DNA from: Oscillospiraceae bacterium
GTDB taxonomy: Bacteria > Bacillota > Clostridia > Oscillospirales > Oscillospiraceae
Reading direction: 5' to 3'
Length of the DNA: 51,404 nucleotides
Assembly (NCBI GenBank): GCA_015067945.1
Contig: SVLM01000013.1
Coordinates: 1 to 51,404, forward strand
Of the stretch, positions 23,608-32,141 are shown piece by piece. Position 1 is the first letter of the stretch, and each line of letters opens with the position of its first letter. Below the pieces are notes generated by a model, which searched no databases, had not been told where the DNA came from, and was given only the letters and a program-made list of their open reading frames with translations. The position numbers and the translations under genes were made by a program.

Positions 23608-25446
23608 TTACCAGGCAGAAGCAACTGCGTCCTTCATATCCCGGTCACCGTGCCAATCCGGGTTGCGGTTCAATGCGCGAACCTTCTGCACATCCATCTT
23701 GGGCTTGCGGTCAGGGGTCAGCAGGCCGTTGATCTCCTGAAGAACATCGGTCAGCTGGGTGTAGCAGTAGCCCTGATTGTAGGGGATCTCCACCACAGCA
23801 TCCATAGCTTCCTTGAACCGGGCGAAGAAGGCCTCTTCGTCAGTGACCTTGCCATGGTAGCCCCAGGTATTCATGCCGCCCATCTCGCCCTGCGGTCCGA
23901 TGTTTTCAAAGGCAATACCGCCAAACTCGGTGACCATGAAGGCCTCGTTGCCGGTGGGCTTATGGCCGTTGGCATAGCAACGCAGGGAGTCGCAGGTGCT
24001 CCGCTCCACATATTCTCTGTCGGCAAAATGCTCGTCCAGGATCCGCTTTTCTGCAGCATAGTCATGCAGGGCACAGATATCGGTGTGCATCTGCTCCCAG
24101 CCGTCGTTGCCGGAGCAAAGTCTGGTGCCGTCAGAAGCCTTGGTCAGGTAGTACAGCATGGATGCGGCACTCTGCTGACGGGGATTATTCAGAATATTGG
24201 GCACGCCCCAGCTCTCATTCAGAGGCACCCAAGCAATAATGCAAGGATGGTTGAAGTCACGGCGGATAAACTCCTGCATGGTTGCAGTGAGGTTTTCCAC
24301 CGTCTCATCGGTGAAGGCGTAGGGACTGGGCAACTCGCCCCAAACCAGGACGCCCATCTTGTCGGCCCAGTAGTAATACCGGGGATCTTCCACCTTCTGG
24401 TGCTTTCTGGCACCATTGTAGCCAAAGCGAATCGTCCATTTCAGGTCCTCCTGAATGGCCTCGTCGCTGGGAGGTGTAATCAGGGTGTCCGGCCAGTAGC
24501 CCTGATCCAGAATCAGCCGCTGATACAGCCGCTTATTGTTCAGGTAAATGACACCATCCCGGACCTCAATCTTACGCATACCGAAGTAGGTGTCCACCTT
24601 GTCGATGGCCTGACCGTCCCGGAGAAGCTTCACCTGCACATCATACAGGGCAGGATTCCGGATGCCCCACAGCTCCACGGGAATGTGGGTGATGTTGGTG
24701 TTCATGTCGATGGTAGCCACGACGCTGCGGTTGACAGTAGATACGGTGACTTCCCGAATCTCCTTACCCCGGAGGCTCACATCCAGAGACAGATACACCT
24801 TTTCGTCAGGCTTGCGACTCAGCATGATCTCAGCGTAGGCGTAGCCCTTGTCGATGTCAGGGGTAATATGTACGTATTCCACATACAGGTCACTGACCGC
24901 TTCCAGATACACGGTCTGCCAGATACCGCTGGTGGGGGTGTACCAACAGCCCATCAGACCCCGGTTCCAGTTCTGCTTACCGCGAGGCTGGACGGGATCG
25001 GGACGGTCCACCACACGGACGCACAGATCGTTTTCGCCATCGGTCAGGAAGGGCGTGATATCCAGTGCAAAGGGGGTGTAGCCGCCCTTGTGGCCGCCAA
25101 CGGCCTGGCCGTTGACATAGACCATGGCCTCAAAATCCACAGCACCGAACCGCAGCAGGATCTTTTTGCCCAGCATATCCGCAGGCACGGTAAAGCTCCG
25201 GCGGTACCAGATCACGGGATGGATCTCATCGGTGGGGCCAATGCCGCTGGCCTCGCACTGATAGCAGAAAGGCACAACGATGCTCTTGTCCAAGGCATAG
25301 CCGGTACGATACCAACCTTCTGCCAGACCTACATCGGCATCATCGAAGGCAAACTGCCAGGTTCCGTTCAGATTGTAGAAGGTATCTCTCATAAAGTCCG
25401 GGCGGGGATGCTCCGGACGGGGAATCATAACATTCTGATTGCTCAT
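23608..25446 (-). CDS. Glycoside hydrolase family 2 (beta-galactosidase/glucuronidase-like)
   Basis: A 612-aa GH2 enzyme. Start MSNQNVMIPRPEHPRPDF is chosen for GAGG eight bases upstream. N-terminal jelly roll (YNLNGTWQFAFDDADVGLAE, then WYRRSFTVP and RFGAVDFEAMVYVNG), immunoglobulin-like domain, and a TIM barrel. Acid/base glutamate lies in WVPLNESWG and the nucleophile in MVTEFGGIAF. It lacks the large C-terminal domains of LacZ. No signal peptide: cytoplasmic. It may remove beta-galactose or beta-glucuronic acid from side chains; choice between these is not possible here. It lies 25 bp upstream of GH3. Confidence 0.92.
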   Translation of the reverse strand: MSNQNVMIPRPEHPRPDFMRDTFYNLNGTWQFAFDDADVGLAEGWYRTGYALDKSIVVPFCYQCEASGIGPTDEIHPVIWYRRSFTVPADMLGKKILLRFGAVDFEAMVYVNGQAVGGHKGGYTPFALDITPFLTDGENDLCVRVVDRPDPVQPRGKQNWNRGLMGCWYTPTSGIWQTVYLEAVSDLYVEYVHITPDIDKGYAYAEIMLSRKPDEKVYLSLDVSLRGKEIREVTVSTVNRSVVATIDMNTNITHIPVELWGIRNPALYDVQVKLLRDGQAIDKVDTYFGMRKIEVRDGVIYLNNKRLYQRLILDQGYWPDTLITPPSDEAIQEDLKWTIRFGYNGARKHQKVEDPRYYYWADKMGVLVWGELPSPYAFTDETVENLTATMQEFIRRDFNHPCIIAWVPLNESWGVPNILNNPRQQSAASMLYYLTKASDGTRLCSGNDGWEQMHTDICALHDYAAEKRILDEHFADREYVERSTCDSLRCYANGHKPTGNEAFMVTEFGGIAFENIGPQGEMGGMNTWGYHGKVTDEEAFFARFKEAMDAVVEIPYNQGYCYTQLTDVLQEINGLLTPDRKPKMDVQKVRALNRNPDWHGDRDMKDAVASAW

Positions 25447-25493
25447 AGTCGTTACCTCAGTTTCTATGTGATTTGGTAAAACCAATTATTGAC

Positions 25494-26201
25494 TTACTCA
25501 ACAGTTTCTTCTTCCGATTCTTCAGCGAAATTGCTGTCTTCCTCGTCGGTGGAAACCTCTTCTTCTGCATTTTCCTGCACCTTTTCGGAGTCGTCCTCCA
25601 TCACATTCAGTGCATGGTTGTAAAAACAGGTGCTTAAAATACCAGGAACAGTAATGCCCATAATAAAAACAAGGATCAGCAACCCCTCCAAATACCAGGC
25701 AAACAGCAGCGGTACAATAAGGGTAAATGCCATAAACAGGGTGCGAATGGGAAACGCAATAATCCGGGTGAAGGAAAACACAATGGTATCCTTGATGGTC
25801 AGCTTATACCGGGACTGCAGCACAAACACCCAGCACAGACTCAGGGTTGTGATGAAGGCCAGTACGGGCACCAGAATATCCAAATATTTCAGGCTGGGAT
25901 TATCCAGTAAACGCATGGCGTAATCGTCCAGCAGCAAAATTCCATAAACGCCCAAATAAATCAGCCAAATCAGCGTTGCCTGCTTAAAATTCTTTTTAAA
26001 TGCAGAGAAGAACGTACGGGTGAGCTGATCTTCCTCATCCCGGTAGATCTTCACCAACACGGTGTGCATGGCCGAAAACGAAGCTCCGATGGTAAAAATG
26101 GGCAGGCTGGTGATGACCACCAGAACATTCAGCCACATCAGCTCCATCAGCTTGACAGAAAATTCATAAAATTTGGCACCCCGGCCGGTGAAAAAGTCCA
26201 T
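25494..26201 (-). CDS. DUF624 membrane protein (YesL-like)
   Basis: A 235-aa membrane protein with about five helices. MDFFTGRGAKFYEFSVKLME, then WLNVLVVITSLPIFTIGASF, is the DUF624 signature, followed by SAMHTVLVKIYRDEED. The C-terminal 35 residues are a very acidic soluble tail (EEEVSTDEEDSNFAEESEEE). Relatives such as B. subtilis YesL sit in rhamnogalacturonan or other sugar operons next to LplABC-type transporters; their exact job is not known. It precedes GH2 by 47 bp, which fits a transport or regulatory role in the sugar locus. Confidence 0.85.
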   Translation of the reverse strand: MDFFTGRGAKFYEFSVKLMELMWLNVLVVITSLPIFTIGASFSAMHTVLVKIYRDEEDQLTRTFFSAFKKNFKQATLIWLIYLGVYGILLLDDYAMRLLDNPSLKYLDILVPVLAFITTLSLCWVFVLQSRYKLTIKDTIVFSFTRIIAFPIRTLFMAFTLIVPLLFAWYLEGLLILVFIMGITVPGILSTCFYNHALNVMEDDSEKVQENAEEEVSTDEEDSNFAEESEEETVE

Positions 26202-26282
26202 ATTATCCCTCTTTGTATAGAAATGCTTACGCGGAACGGGCGAAAGCCGGGTAAATACCGGCCTTCACCGTTTCGTTTCAAA

Positions 26283-27083
26283 TTACTGGTTATTTTCTTT
26301 CTGTTCCATTTGGATCAGATTGTTCTTGGCCCAAATGGCATACTCTGCCCAATCCTCGGGATGGACAAAAGCTTCTGCATCCCCTGCCGCCACCAGCTTG
26401 TAGCGCTCGGGGGTATGGTTATGCTGCATATGGTTACCCAGGAAAATATCCACCTTTTCTTCCGTCAGGCGGTCCATTGCCTTCTTGAAATCCTCTCGCA
26501 GTGAGAAGGGCAGATCATACTTTTCCAGGAAGCTGCGGCACATGGTGTTGATGCCCATGCCGCCGTGCAGACCCGCCCGGTAGGTCTTTACACCGTCGGT
26601 AACATTGAAGAAATAGCTCAAGGCACCGGGGGTGTGTCCGGGGGTTGCCACGCAGGTAACCGTGGTATTACCGATGGTCATGCTGTCGCCGTCCTCCCAA
26701 AGGATATCCGGCTCAAAAACCTCGGTATACTCCATGCCCAGCTCCTTGGCGTAGGTCAAATCCAGCTCACCGTTGGCATACTGCCGGTCAGCCCTACCCA
26801 GTACGGTCTTCGCACCGGTCAGCTCCACCAGGGCCCTGGTGCCGCCGATGTGGTCGATGTGACCGTGGGTGTGGAAAATGTACTTCAAATCGTGGGGATT
26901 CAAGCCCAGCCGATGCATGCCGTCAATGACCAGATACAACGAATGCTGATAGCCACTGTCGAACATAATCAGACCGTCGCCTGTGTCCACAATGTGGGTA
27001 GATGCCGGTTCTGTGCCTACAAAATACAGATTACCAAAGATGCGAAATGGTGGGAAGGCTCCCTTCCAGGGTTTTACAGCCAT
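26283..27083 (-). CDS. MBL-fold metallo-hydrolase
   Basis: A 266-aa metallo-beta-lactamase-fold protein with the canonical HTHGHIDHIGG motif near residue 92 and CVATPGHTPGALSYFF near residue 164, then GNHMQHNHTPERY, where a late histidine ligand can lie. No signal peptide. The class includes glyoxalase II-like thioesterases and lactonases. It is coupled to the aldo/keto reductase gene (12 bp apart), so a lactone or ester product of that pathway is a possible substrate (inference). Confidence 0.88.
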   Translation of the reverse strand: MAVKPWKGAFPPFRIFGNLYFVGTEPASTHIVDTGDGLIMFDSGYQHSLYLVIDGMHRLGLNPHDLKYIFHTHGHIDHIGGTRALVELTGAKTVLGRADRQYANGELDLTYAKELGMEYTEVFEPDILWEDGDSMTIGNTTVTCVATPGHTPGALSYFFNVTDGVKTYRAGLHGGMGINTMCRSFLEKYDLPFSLREDFKKAMDRLTEEKVDIFLGNHMQHNHTPERYKLVAAGDAEAFVHPEDWAEYAIWAKNNLIQMEQKENNQ

Positions 27084-27095
27084 AGAAAACTCTCC

Positions 27096-28091
27096 TTACT
27101 GCAGGTTCAGCCAAGCAACCTCTTCGTCGGTCAGTTCGATCTCGATAGCAGCGATGTTCTGGTCGATCTGGCCCTGAGTCACGGGGCTGGACAGTGCGAA
27201 CACATCAAACTTCTGGTTGTAGATCCAAGCCATGGCAGCCTGAGCAACGGTAATGCCCTTCTTTTCAGCCAGCTGCTCGCATCTTGCCAGACGCTCCAGG
27301 TTGCTGTCGCAGAAGTAGCCGATGATGCCGGGCTCGTCCATGATCTTCTTGGCATCCTCCGGATTGCTGCTCTTGAAGGCACCGGAGAAGAAACCTCTTG
27401 CCAGGCTGGAGTATGCAAACACGGGCATATTGTTCTTGGCATACCATGCTCTTGCATCCTCGTTTTCGGGACCGGAAATGGTCACGCAGGGATCGCTGAA
27501 CTTGGCATCGCAACGCCAGGGGTCGGTAACCTGCTCAGCCAGGCCGAAGTTGGGGCTGGAAACGCGGAAGGGCTCCAGGCCGTGCTTTGCGGCATACTCG
27601 TTGGCCTGCTCGATACGCTGATGGGTCCAGTTGGAGCCGCCAAAGACCTTGACCTTGCCTTCGTTGTACAGCCGGTTCATAGTCTCCACGATCATGCCGA
27701 TGTCAGCATTCTGATCGTCACGGTGCAGCATATAGATATCGATGCAATCGGTGTTCAGCTTGGCCAGAGAGTCGTGTGCATCGGACAGCATATCGAAATC
27801 CGTAACGCGGGCTCTCCACTGGTTGGGGTGGGCACACTTGGTGATGATAACGCACTCGTCACGAATGCCACGCTCGTCCATCCACATACCGGTGATCTCC
27901 TCACCGTAGTGGTGGGCACAGTCGAAAGTGTTGATACCGGCAGCATAGATCTGATCCAGCAGCTCAAAAGCGGCCTGCTTTTCGGCCTCGCCTGCACCGG
28001 GGGCCACAGCGGCGAACAGCTTGGGGGTAGCGGTACCGAATACCAGCTTGGAAACCTTTTTATTCAGGCCTTCAATCTTACCATACTTCAT
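27096..28091 (-). CDS. Aldo/keto reductase
   Basis: A 331-aa NAD(P)H-dependent oxidoreductase. All four catalytic residues are visible: D and Y in FDCAHHYGEE, K in IITKCAHP, and H in YMLHRDDQN. Nucleotide-site motif GSNW and the late SSPVTQGQIDQNIAAIE fit family AKRs of the sugar-operon kind. It should be cytoplasmic. It sits between an MBL hydrolase and a 2-hydroxyacid dehydrogenase with 12-bp gaps, so it takes part in the same catabolic route, probably on a sugar aldehyde or keto sugar (inference). Confidence 0.9.
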   Translation of the reverse strand: MKYGKIEGLNKKVSKLVFGTATPKLFAAVAPGAGEAEKQAAFELLDQIYAAGINTFDCAHHYGEEITGMWMDERGIRDECVIITKCAHPNQWRARVTDFDMLSDAHDSLAKLNTDCIDIYMLHRDDQNADIGMIVETMNRLYNEGKVKVFGGSNWTHQRIEQANEYAAKHGLEPFRVSSPNFGLAEQVTDPWRCDAKFSDPCVTISGPENEDARAWYAKNNMPVFAYSSLARGFFSGAFKSSNPEDAKKIMDEPGIIGYFCDSNLERLARCEQLAEKKGITVAQAAMAWIYNQKFDVFALSSPVTQGQIDQNIAAIEIELTDEEVAWLNLQ

Positions 28092-28103
28092 AGTTGATTC
28101 TCC

Positions 28104-29063
28104 TTACATATTCACAACATTGGTGGGCTTGCCGGCCAGGTAGGCCTTCAGATTATCCAGAGAGTAGGTCACCAGCCGCTGTCTGCACTCGATGGCAGCC
28201 CAGCTGATGTGGGGAGTAAAGAACACATTGGGGCAGCTCAGCAAAGGATTGTCCATAGCGATAGGCTCATTACGGACAGCATCCAGACCGGCGGCATAGA
28301 CCTTGCCGGACTTCAGGGCCTCGGCCAAATCCTCTTCCACGATCAAAGCACCGCGGCTATTGTTGATGATGATGACGCCATCCTTCATCTTGGCGATGGT
28401 GTCCTTGTTGATCATATTCTCGGTCTCAGCGAACAGCGGACAGTGCAGAGCGATGACATCGGCGTTGGCAAGCACGGTGTCCAAATCTGCATACTGGCAG
28501 TTCTCGTTGACCAGGTTGGGATTCTGATACTGGTCGTATGCCAGAACCTTCATGCCGAAGGCCTGAGCAACACGGGACGTGATCTGACCGATACGGCCCA
28601 AACCGATAACGCCCATGACCTTGTTCTCCAGCTCGATGCTGGGGTAATCCCAGAAGCACCAGTCACCAGGGCCGTTCTTTCTGCCCTTGCGAACCTCTGC
28701 GTCGTGGTGAGCCACATGGTTGGTGATCTCCAGCAGCAGTGCGATGGCGTGCTGACCGATACCCTCGGTACCGTAGGAAGGCACATTGGCAACGGGAATG
28801 CCCATTTCCGCAGCAGCCTTGAAGTCCACAGTGTTATAGCCGGTAGCGATGACGCTGATGAACTTCACATTGGGGCATTTTTCCAGGTCTTCTCTGGTGA
28901 CCACGGTCTTATTCAGGAACACAACTTCAGCGTCACCGATCCGCTCAACAACCTGCTCGGGCATGGTTCTTTCGTAACGGATCACTTCGCCGTAGTTGTT
29001 AAATTCGCTCCAGTCGATTTCACCGGGATTTTCCCGGGGGTAGTCCAGAATAACGATTTTCAT
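28104..29063 (-). CDS. D-2-hydroxyacid dehydrogenase (glycerate dehydrogenase-like)
   Basis: A 319-aa enzyme of the D-isomer 2-hydroxyacid dehydrogenase family. Rossmann motif VMGVIGLGRIGQITSRVA, catalytic R in IINNSRGALI, E in LDAVRNEPIAMD and H in FFTPHISWAA. SVIATGYNTVDFKAA and the pattern NVPSYGTEGIGQHAIALLL are typical of glycerate dehydrogenase/hydroxypyruvate reductase. With the HpcH/HpaI aldolase 13 bp upstream it may reduce a 2-keto acid released by aldol cleavage (inference). Confidence 0.9.
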   Translation of the reverse strand: MKIVILDYPRENPGEIDWSEFNNYGEVIRYERTMPEQVVERIGDAEVVFLNKTVVTREDLEKCPNVKFISVIATGYNTVDFKAAAEMGIPVANVPSYGTEGIGQHAIALLLEITNHVAHHDAEVRKGRKNGPGDWCFWDYPSIELENKVMGVIGLGRIGQITSRVAQAFGMKVLAYDQYQNPNLVNENCQYADLDTVLANADVIALHCPLFAETENMINKDTIAKMKDGVIIINNSRGALIVEEDLAEALKSGKVYAAGLDAVRNEPIAMDNPLLSCPNVFFTPHISWAAIECRQRLVTYSLDNLKAYLAGKPTNVVNM

Positions 29064-29076
29064 GGTTCAGTCCTCC

Positions 29077-29841
29077 TTACTTGATCCCGGCCAGAACATC
29101 CATCTCTTCCCGGTAGCCTTTCAGGAAGAAGTCCTTGTCGGTAGCGGTCCACAGCACGTTGCAGCCCATATCACGATACTTCTGTGCCAGCACTTCGTTG
29201 TCGCAGAAGATGCCGCAGGACTTGCCGTAGCTGTTGCTGATGTCAAAGATCTTCTGGATGGCCTCGATCATGACGGGGGTACCGATCTGCTTGGGAGTGC
29301 CCAGCATAACAGACAGATCGTAAGGCCCGATCATGACGGCACTGATGTACTCGCCATAGGTTTCCAGCATCTTGGGCAGCAGGTCGATGCCCTCCTGGGA
29401 CTCGATCTGAGGCATCAGGAAACGGGTCTTGCCGAAGTCATCAAAAGCCTCACCGGCACGCCACTGGCCGTGACCGCCGCAGCCCTTACGGCCGGCGGGA
29501 TAGAACAGCAGAGCGTCGATTGCGTCCTTCAGCTGCTCCAGAGTTTCGGTTCTGGGGATCATGATGCCGTCAGCACCCATGTCGATGGTCTTGGCAATCA
29601 GATGGTACTTGGTGTCCTGCACCCGGTAGAAAATGGGCAGACCCATCAGGCGGGCAATCTGGAACATGGGGATGGCATTTTCGGTGTTGAACACGCCATG
29701 CTCACCATCCAGCAGTACAAAGTCCAGATCCTCCCGATTCATCTGCTCCAGCAGCAGGGGGCTATTGAGCATGGACATGGTGGTGCCGATTACTTTTTCT
29801 CTGTTTGCCAGCTTAGTGGCCAGTCTTTCGTACTTGTTCAT
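29077..29841 (-). CDS. HpcH/HpaI-family 2-keto-3-deoxy acid aldolase
   Basis: A 254-aa class II pyruvate aldolase. I start at MNKYERLATKLANREKVIG, with GGAG nine bases upstream; the frame open to 29967 lies within the deacetylase gene. Motifs: LDFVLLDGEHGVFNTENA, DMGADGIMIPRTET, metal glutamate in FLMPQIESQEG, and MIGPYDLSVMLG. The family cleaves 2-keto-3-deoxy sugar acids or 4-hydroxy-2-oxo acids to pyruvate and an aldehyde; 2-keto-3-deoxy-L-rhamnonate aldolase (YfaU type) would fit a rhamnose/uronate locus. The following 2-hydroxyacid dehydrogenase and aldo/keto reductase could process products. Confidence 0.88.
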   Translation of the reverse strand: MNKYERLATKLANREKVIGTTMSMLNSPLLLEQMNREDLDFVLLDGEHGVFNTENAIPMFQIARLMGLPIFYRVQDTKYHLIAKTIDMGADGIMIPRTETLEQLKDAIDALLFYPAGRKGCGGHGQWRAGEAFDDFGKTRFLMPQIESQEGIDLLPKMLETYGEYISAVMIGPYDLSVMLGTPKQIGTPVMIEAIQKIFDISNSYGKSCGIFCDNEVLAQKYRDMGCNVLWTATDKDFFLKGYREEMDVLAGIK

Positions 29842-29860
29842 ATTTCTTGACTCCATTTCC

Positions 29861-30700
29861 TTATAAAATTTTCTTGGTTTCGCCGGGCAGCAGGCTGAAT
29901 ACGCCGGCTGCGGTCTTGATGAATAGTTCTGTGTTGGTGGGGTTGTATGCTTTGGTACCGTCGGCACTGTAGATCAGCTGTTTCCAGGCGGTCACATAGT
30001 CATAGATTTCAATGTTTGTGGCGTACCAGATGTCCTCACGGCCACCGATGTATTCACCGAATTCTTCGATAATATTCCAGTTGTCATTATCCTCGAACTC
30101 GTAGCTGTGACCCCACAGATAGAATACCATGGGTGTCCAGTTTCGCTTATCCTCCACGAACCGCTGAGCCAGCTTCATCAGCTTGGGATTGCCGTGGTGG
30201 CAAGTGCCGTGCCACTGCAGCCAATCGGCGGGCAGGTCAAATTTTTCTGTGGAAACGACCGTTCTTGCATATACGATGCCGCAAGCCTTCAAGACAGCGA
30301 TTACATCGTCATTGTATGTACCGAAGGGGTAGGCCAAGCCTCTGACCATGCAGCCGTATATTTCTTCCAGCCGCTTTCTGTCCTCCAGAACTTCCTGAAC
30401 ACACACATTGGTGGGCAGGTGATCCAGGAACGGGTGGGTCACACCGTGGCAGGCAATTTCAATGCCGCTGTCCCGGTGCAGCTCGGTGGATTGCTTTAAC
30501 GTCAGGCGGCGGTGACCGCAGCCCATAGAACCTACAGAATCCTCCGGCGGAAACTGTCCGCTGTTGATGTTGAAGGTGCCTTTCAGACCATACTTTTTCA
30601 TGGTCTGTACAAGCTTTACATCAGCCTCAACATTGTCGTCGTAGCTCAAGGTGACAGCCTTCACCCTGCCACCGGGGAATCGCATAAACATGCTTGCCAT
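29861..30700 (-). CDS. Polysaccharide deacetylase-family (NodB/CE4-like) protein
   Basis: A 279-aa protein starting MASMFMRFPGGRVKAVTLSY behind AGGAGGG. NodB-type motifs: TLSYDDNVEADV (usual TFDD), the metal pair in CHGVTHPFLDH, GLAYPFGTYNDD, and a late FYLWGHSYEFED. No signal peptide, which is unusual for CE4 enzymes acting on walls and suggests deacetylation of imported sugars. It is the first gene after a promoter and heads the operon that continues to at least 26283. Confidence 0.85.
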   Translation of the reverse strand: MASMFMRFPGGRVKAVTLSYDDNVEADVKLVQTMKKYGLKGTFNINSGQFPPEDSVGSMGCGHRRLTLKQSTELHRDSGIEIACHGVTHPFLDHLPTNVCVQEVLEDRKRLEEIYGCMVRGLAYPFGTYNDDVIAVLKACGIVYARTVVSTEKFDLPADWLQWHGTCHHGNPKLMKLAQRFVEDKRNWTPMVFYLWGHSYEFEDNDNWNIIEEFGEYIGGREDIWYATNIEIYDYVTAWKQLIYSADGTKAYNPTNTELFIKTAAGVFSLLPGETKKIL

Positions 30701-30755
30701 AATACCCTCCTAGCCAAAATTTATATGGATGGATGTATGTTTGCCTTCACCCTAC

Positions 30756-30784
30756 ATTGTATCAATTTTCCATTCGGTAGTCAA
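30756..30784 (-). promoter_or_regulatory. Promoter of the deacetylase-led carbohydrate operon
   Basis: On the minus strand: TTGACT (30784-30779), 17-base spacer, TACAAT (30761-30756), 56 bp before the deacetylase ATG. Confidence 0.75.
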
Positions 30785-30813
30785 CAGCAGAAGCACCGGA
30801 TGCCGGCGTAAAA

Positions 30814-32058
30814 TCACAACTTTTCCTCCAAAGTCGGGATCAAGACCGTATGGGTCTGGGTGTTGGAAAAATGCAGCTTTGCAGTTTCCTGCAGGAAGGC
30901 ATTAAATTCGTAGCCGGGGCGGATGCCTCTGTGCCGGTTATCATAGTCCAGATGGTGCTGCTGGCATGCCCAGAAGCACACAGAAGGACGAACCTTCTGA
31001 TAAAACTCCAGCGTGCCGCAGTTGCAACCGTGGTGATTGGGCTGGAAAATATCACTCTTCAAGTAGTCGCCGTAGAGCTTGACCATTTGGTTATTCAGCC
31101 CGGCTTCTGCATCACCGGGAATCATAATCACTTTGCCGTCGATAACAATTCTCCAAACGCCGGAAGTATGATTCATCCAGGGCATGGGATTGGGCCAGTA
31201 GTCCTCCGGCGACAGCAGGAATTCAATCTCTGCACCGGGCAGATACAGTTTCTGGCCGGTATGATAGACATAGTGACCGGCCTCCGGGAACCGAACCCGC
31301 ACAGCGTTGATAAAGCCAGCGGCGTAGCCGGCGAAATTGGCGGGGATGTTGGTGGAGCCGCAGCTTTCGCCTAAGCCGATATTGAACATATTGGGGAAAT
31401 TGTAGCAGACCATCTCAAGGTCAAATTTATCGGCATAATCACGGATAAACCGGGTCGGCAGCGTAATATGGTCGGGGTCTGCGTGGGTGATCATCCAGGT
31501 CACACGGGGCTTCTCCCCTGTCGGTGCATTTTCTTCCAGGAATGTCAGCAGATTTCCCATATCCACAAACACATCCCGGGTGTAAAAGACCTCTTTTTCG
31601 TTTTCCAGGCCCTTATTCAGGGTTTTGGACCAGTCCTTGGAATAGCTCCAGCCGCCGTCGATGATGATATAGCTGCCGTCGGGCAGTTGAATGACCAGAC
31701 ACAGCACATCATCCGTCATGCCGATGATGGAGATCGTAGGAACGACCTTCCGTTCATATTCTGTAATGGGCACAGGGTTGCCCAGGGCGGTTTTCGGGCC
31801 GTGAACAATACGGAACTCCTGCATATTGGCAAAGTAATTGCCGTGGATTATATTCTCGCCCTTCACATAGGTGAAGAAGCGGTTGTTTTCAATTTCATTT
31901 TCCTGATGAAGCACATAGCCAGCGTTGACAAGCACCGCCTCATAATCGGCGATTTCTTTGGTGGCCTGAACCGGGTCCAGGTCCTGATAGGTGATTTGAA
32001 AATTGCCGCAGCCACAGTCGTGAATGGGCAGTTTTTTTCCGCTTTCCGTAACAAACAT
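30814..32058 (-). CDS. ComEC-type MBL-fold protein, cytoplasmic paralogue
   Basis: A 414-aa protein starting MFVTESGKKLPIHDCGCGNF, with GAGGG seven bases upstream. About 110 N-terminal residues match the middle of the lipoprotein encoded next to it; then comes an MBL domain with SYIIIDGGWSYS, TWMITHADPDHIT and QPNHHGCNCGT. HxDxDH plus HHG is the ComEC/Rec2-type metal centre. No signal peptide. It and its paralogue share long identical stretches (KLYLPGAEIEFL, MNHTSGVWRI). Substrate is unknown; sugar-phosphodiester or nucleotide hydrolysis is possible. Confidence 0.8.
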   Translation of the reverse strand: MFVTESGKKLPIHDCGCGNFQITYQDLDPVQATKEIADYEAVLVNAGYVLHQENEIENNRFFTYVKGENIIHGNYFANMQEFRIVHGPKTALGNPVPITEYERKVVPTISIIGMTDDVLCLVIQLPDGSYIIIDGGWSYSKDWSKTLNKGLENEKEVFYTRDVFVDMGNLLTFLEENAPTGEKPRVTWMITHADPDHITLPTRFIRDYADKFDLEMVCYNFPNMFNIGLGESCGSTNIPANFAGYAAGFINAVRVRFPEAGHYVYHTGQKLYLPGAEIEFLLSPEDYWPNPMPWMNHTSGVWRIVIDGKVIMIPGDAEAGLNNQMVKLYGDYLKSDIFQPNHHGCNCGTLEFYQKVRPSVCFWACQQHHLDYDNRHRGIRPGYEFNAFLQETAKLHFSNTQTHTVLIPTLEEKL

Positions 32059-32094
32059 AGAAACACCCTCATTAAAACTCAGCAATTTCTTGTT

Positions 32095-32125
32095 GGGAGC
32101 AGCACAGCAACGCCATGCTGCTCCC
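32095..32125. other. Intercistronic hairpin between the two MBL paralogues
   Basis: GGGAGCAGCA (32095-32104) pairs with TGCTGCTCCC (32116-32125). There is no T-run on the minus strand, so transcription likely continues into the cytoplasmic paralogue. Confidence 0.55.
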
Positions 32126-32141
32126 GATATTCAGGGGCAAA

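Noticed and set aside
21456..23732. Plus-strand open frame of 758 codons opposite GH3, and similar ones opposite GH2 (23650-25479) and the binding protein (33990-35873)
   Set aside because: The minus-strand genes have complete catalytic motifs and proper starts; the opposite frames are rich in H, Q, V and G as codon shadows are, and lack starts.
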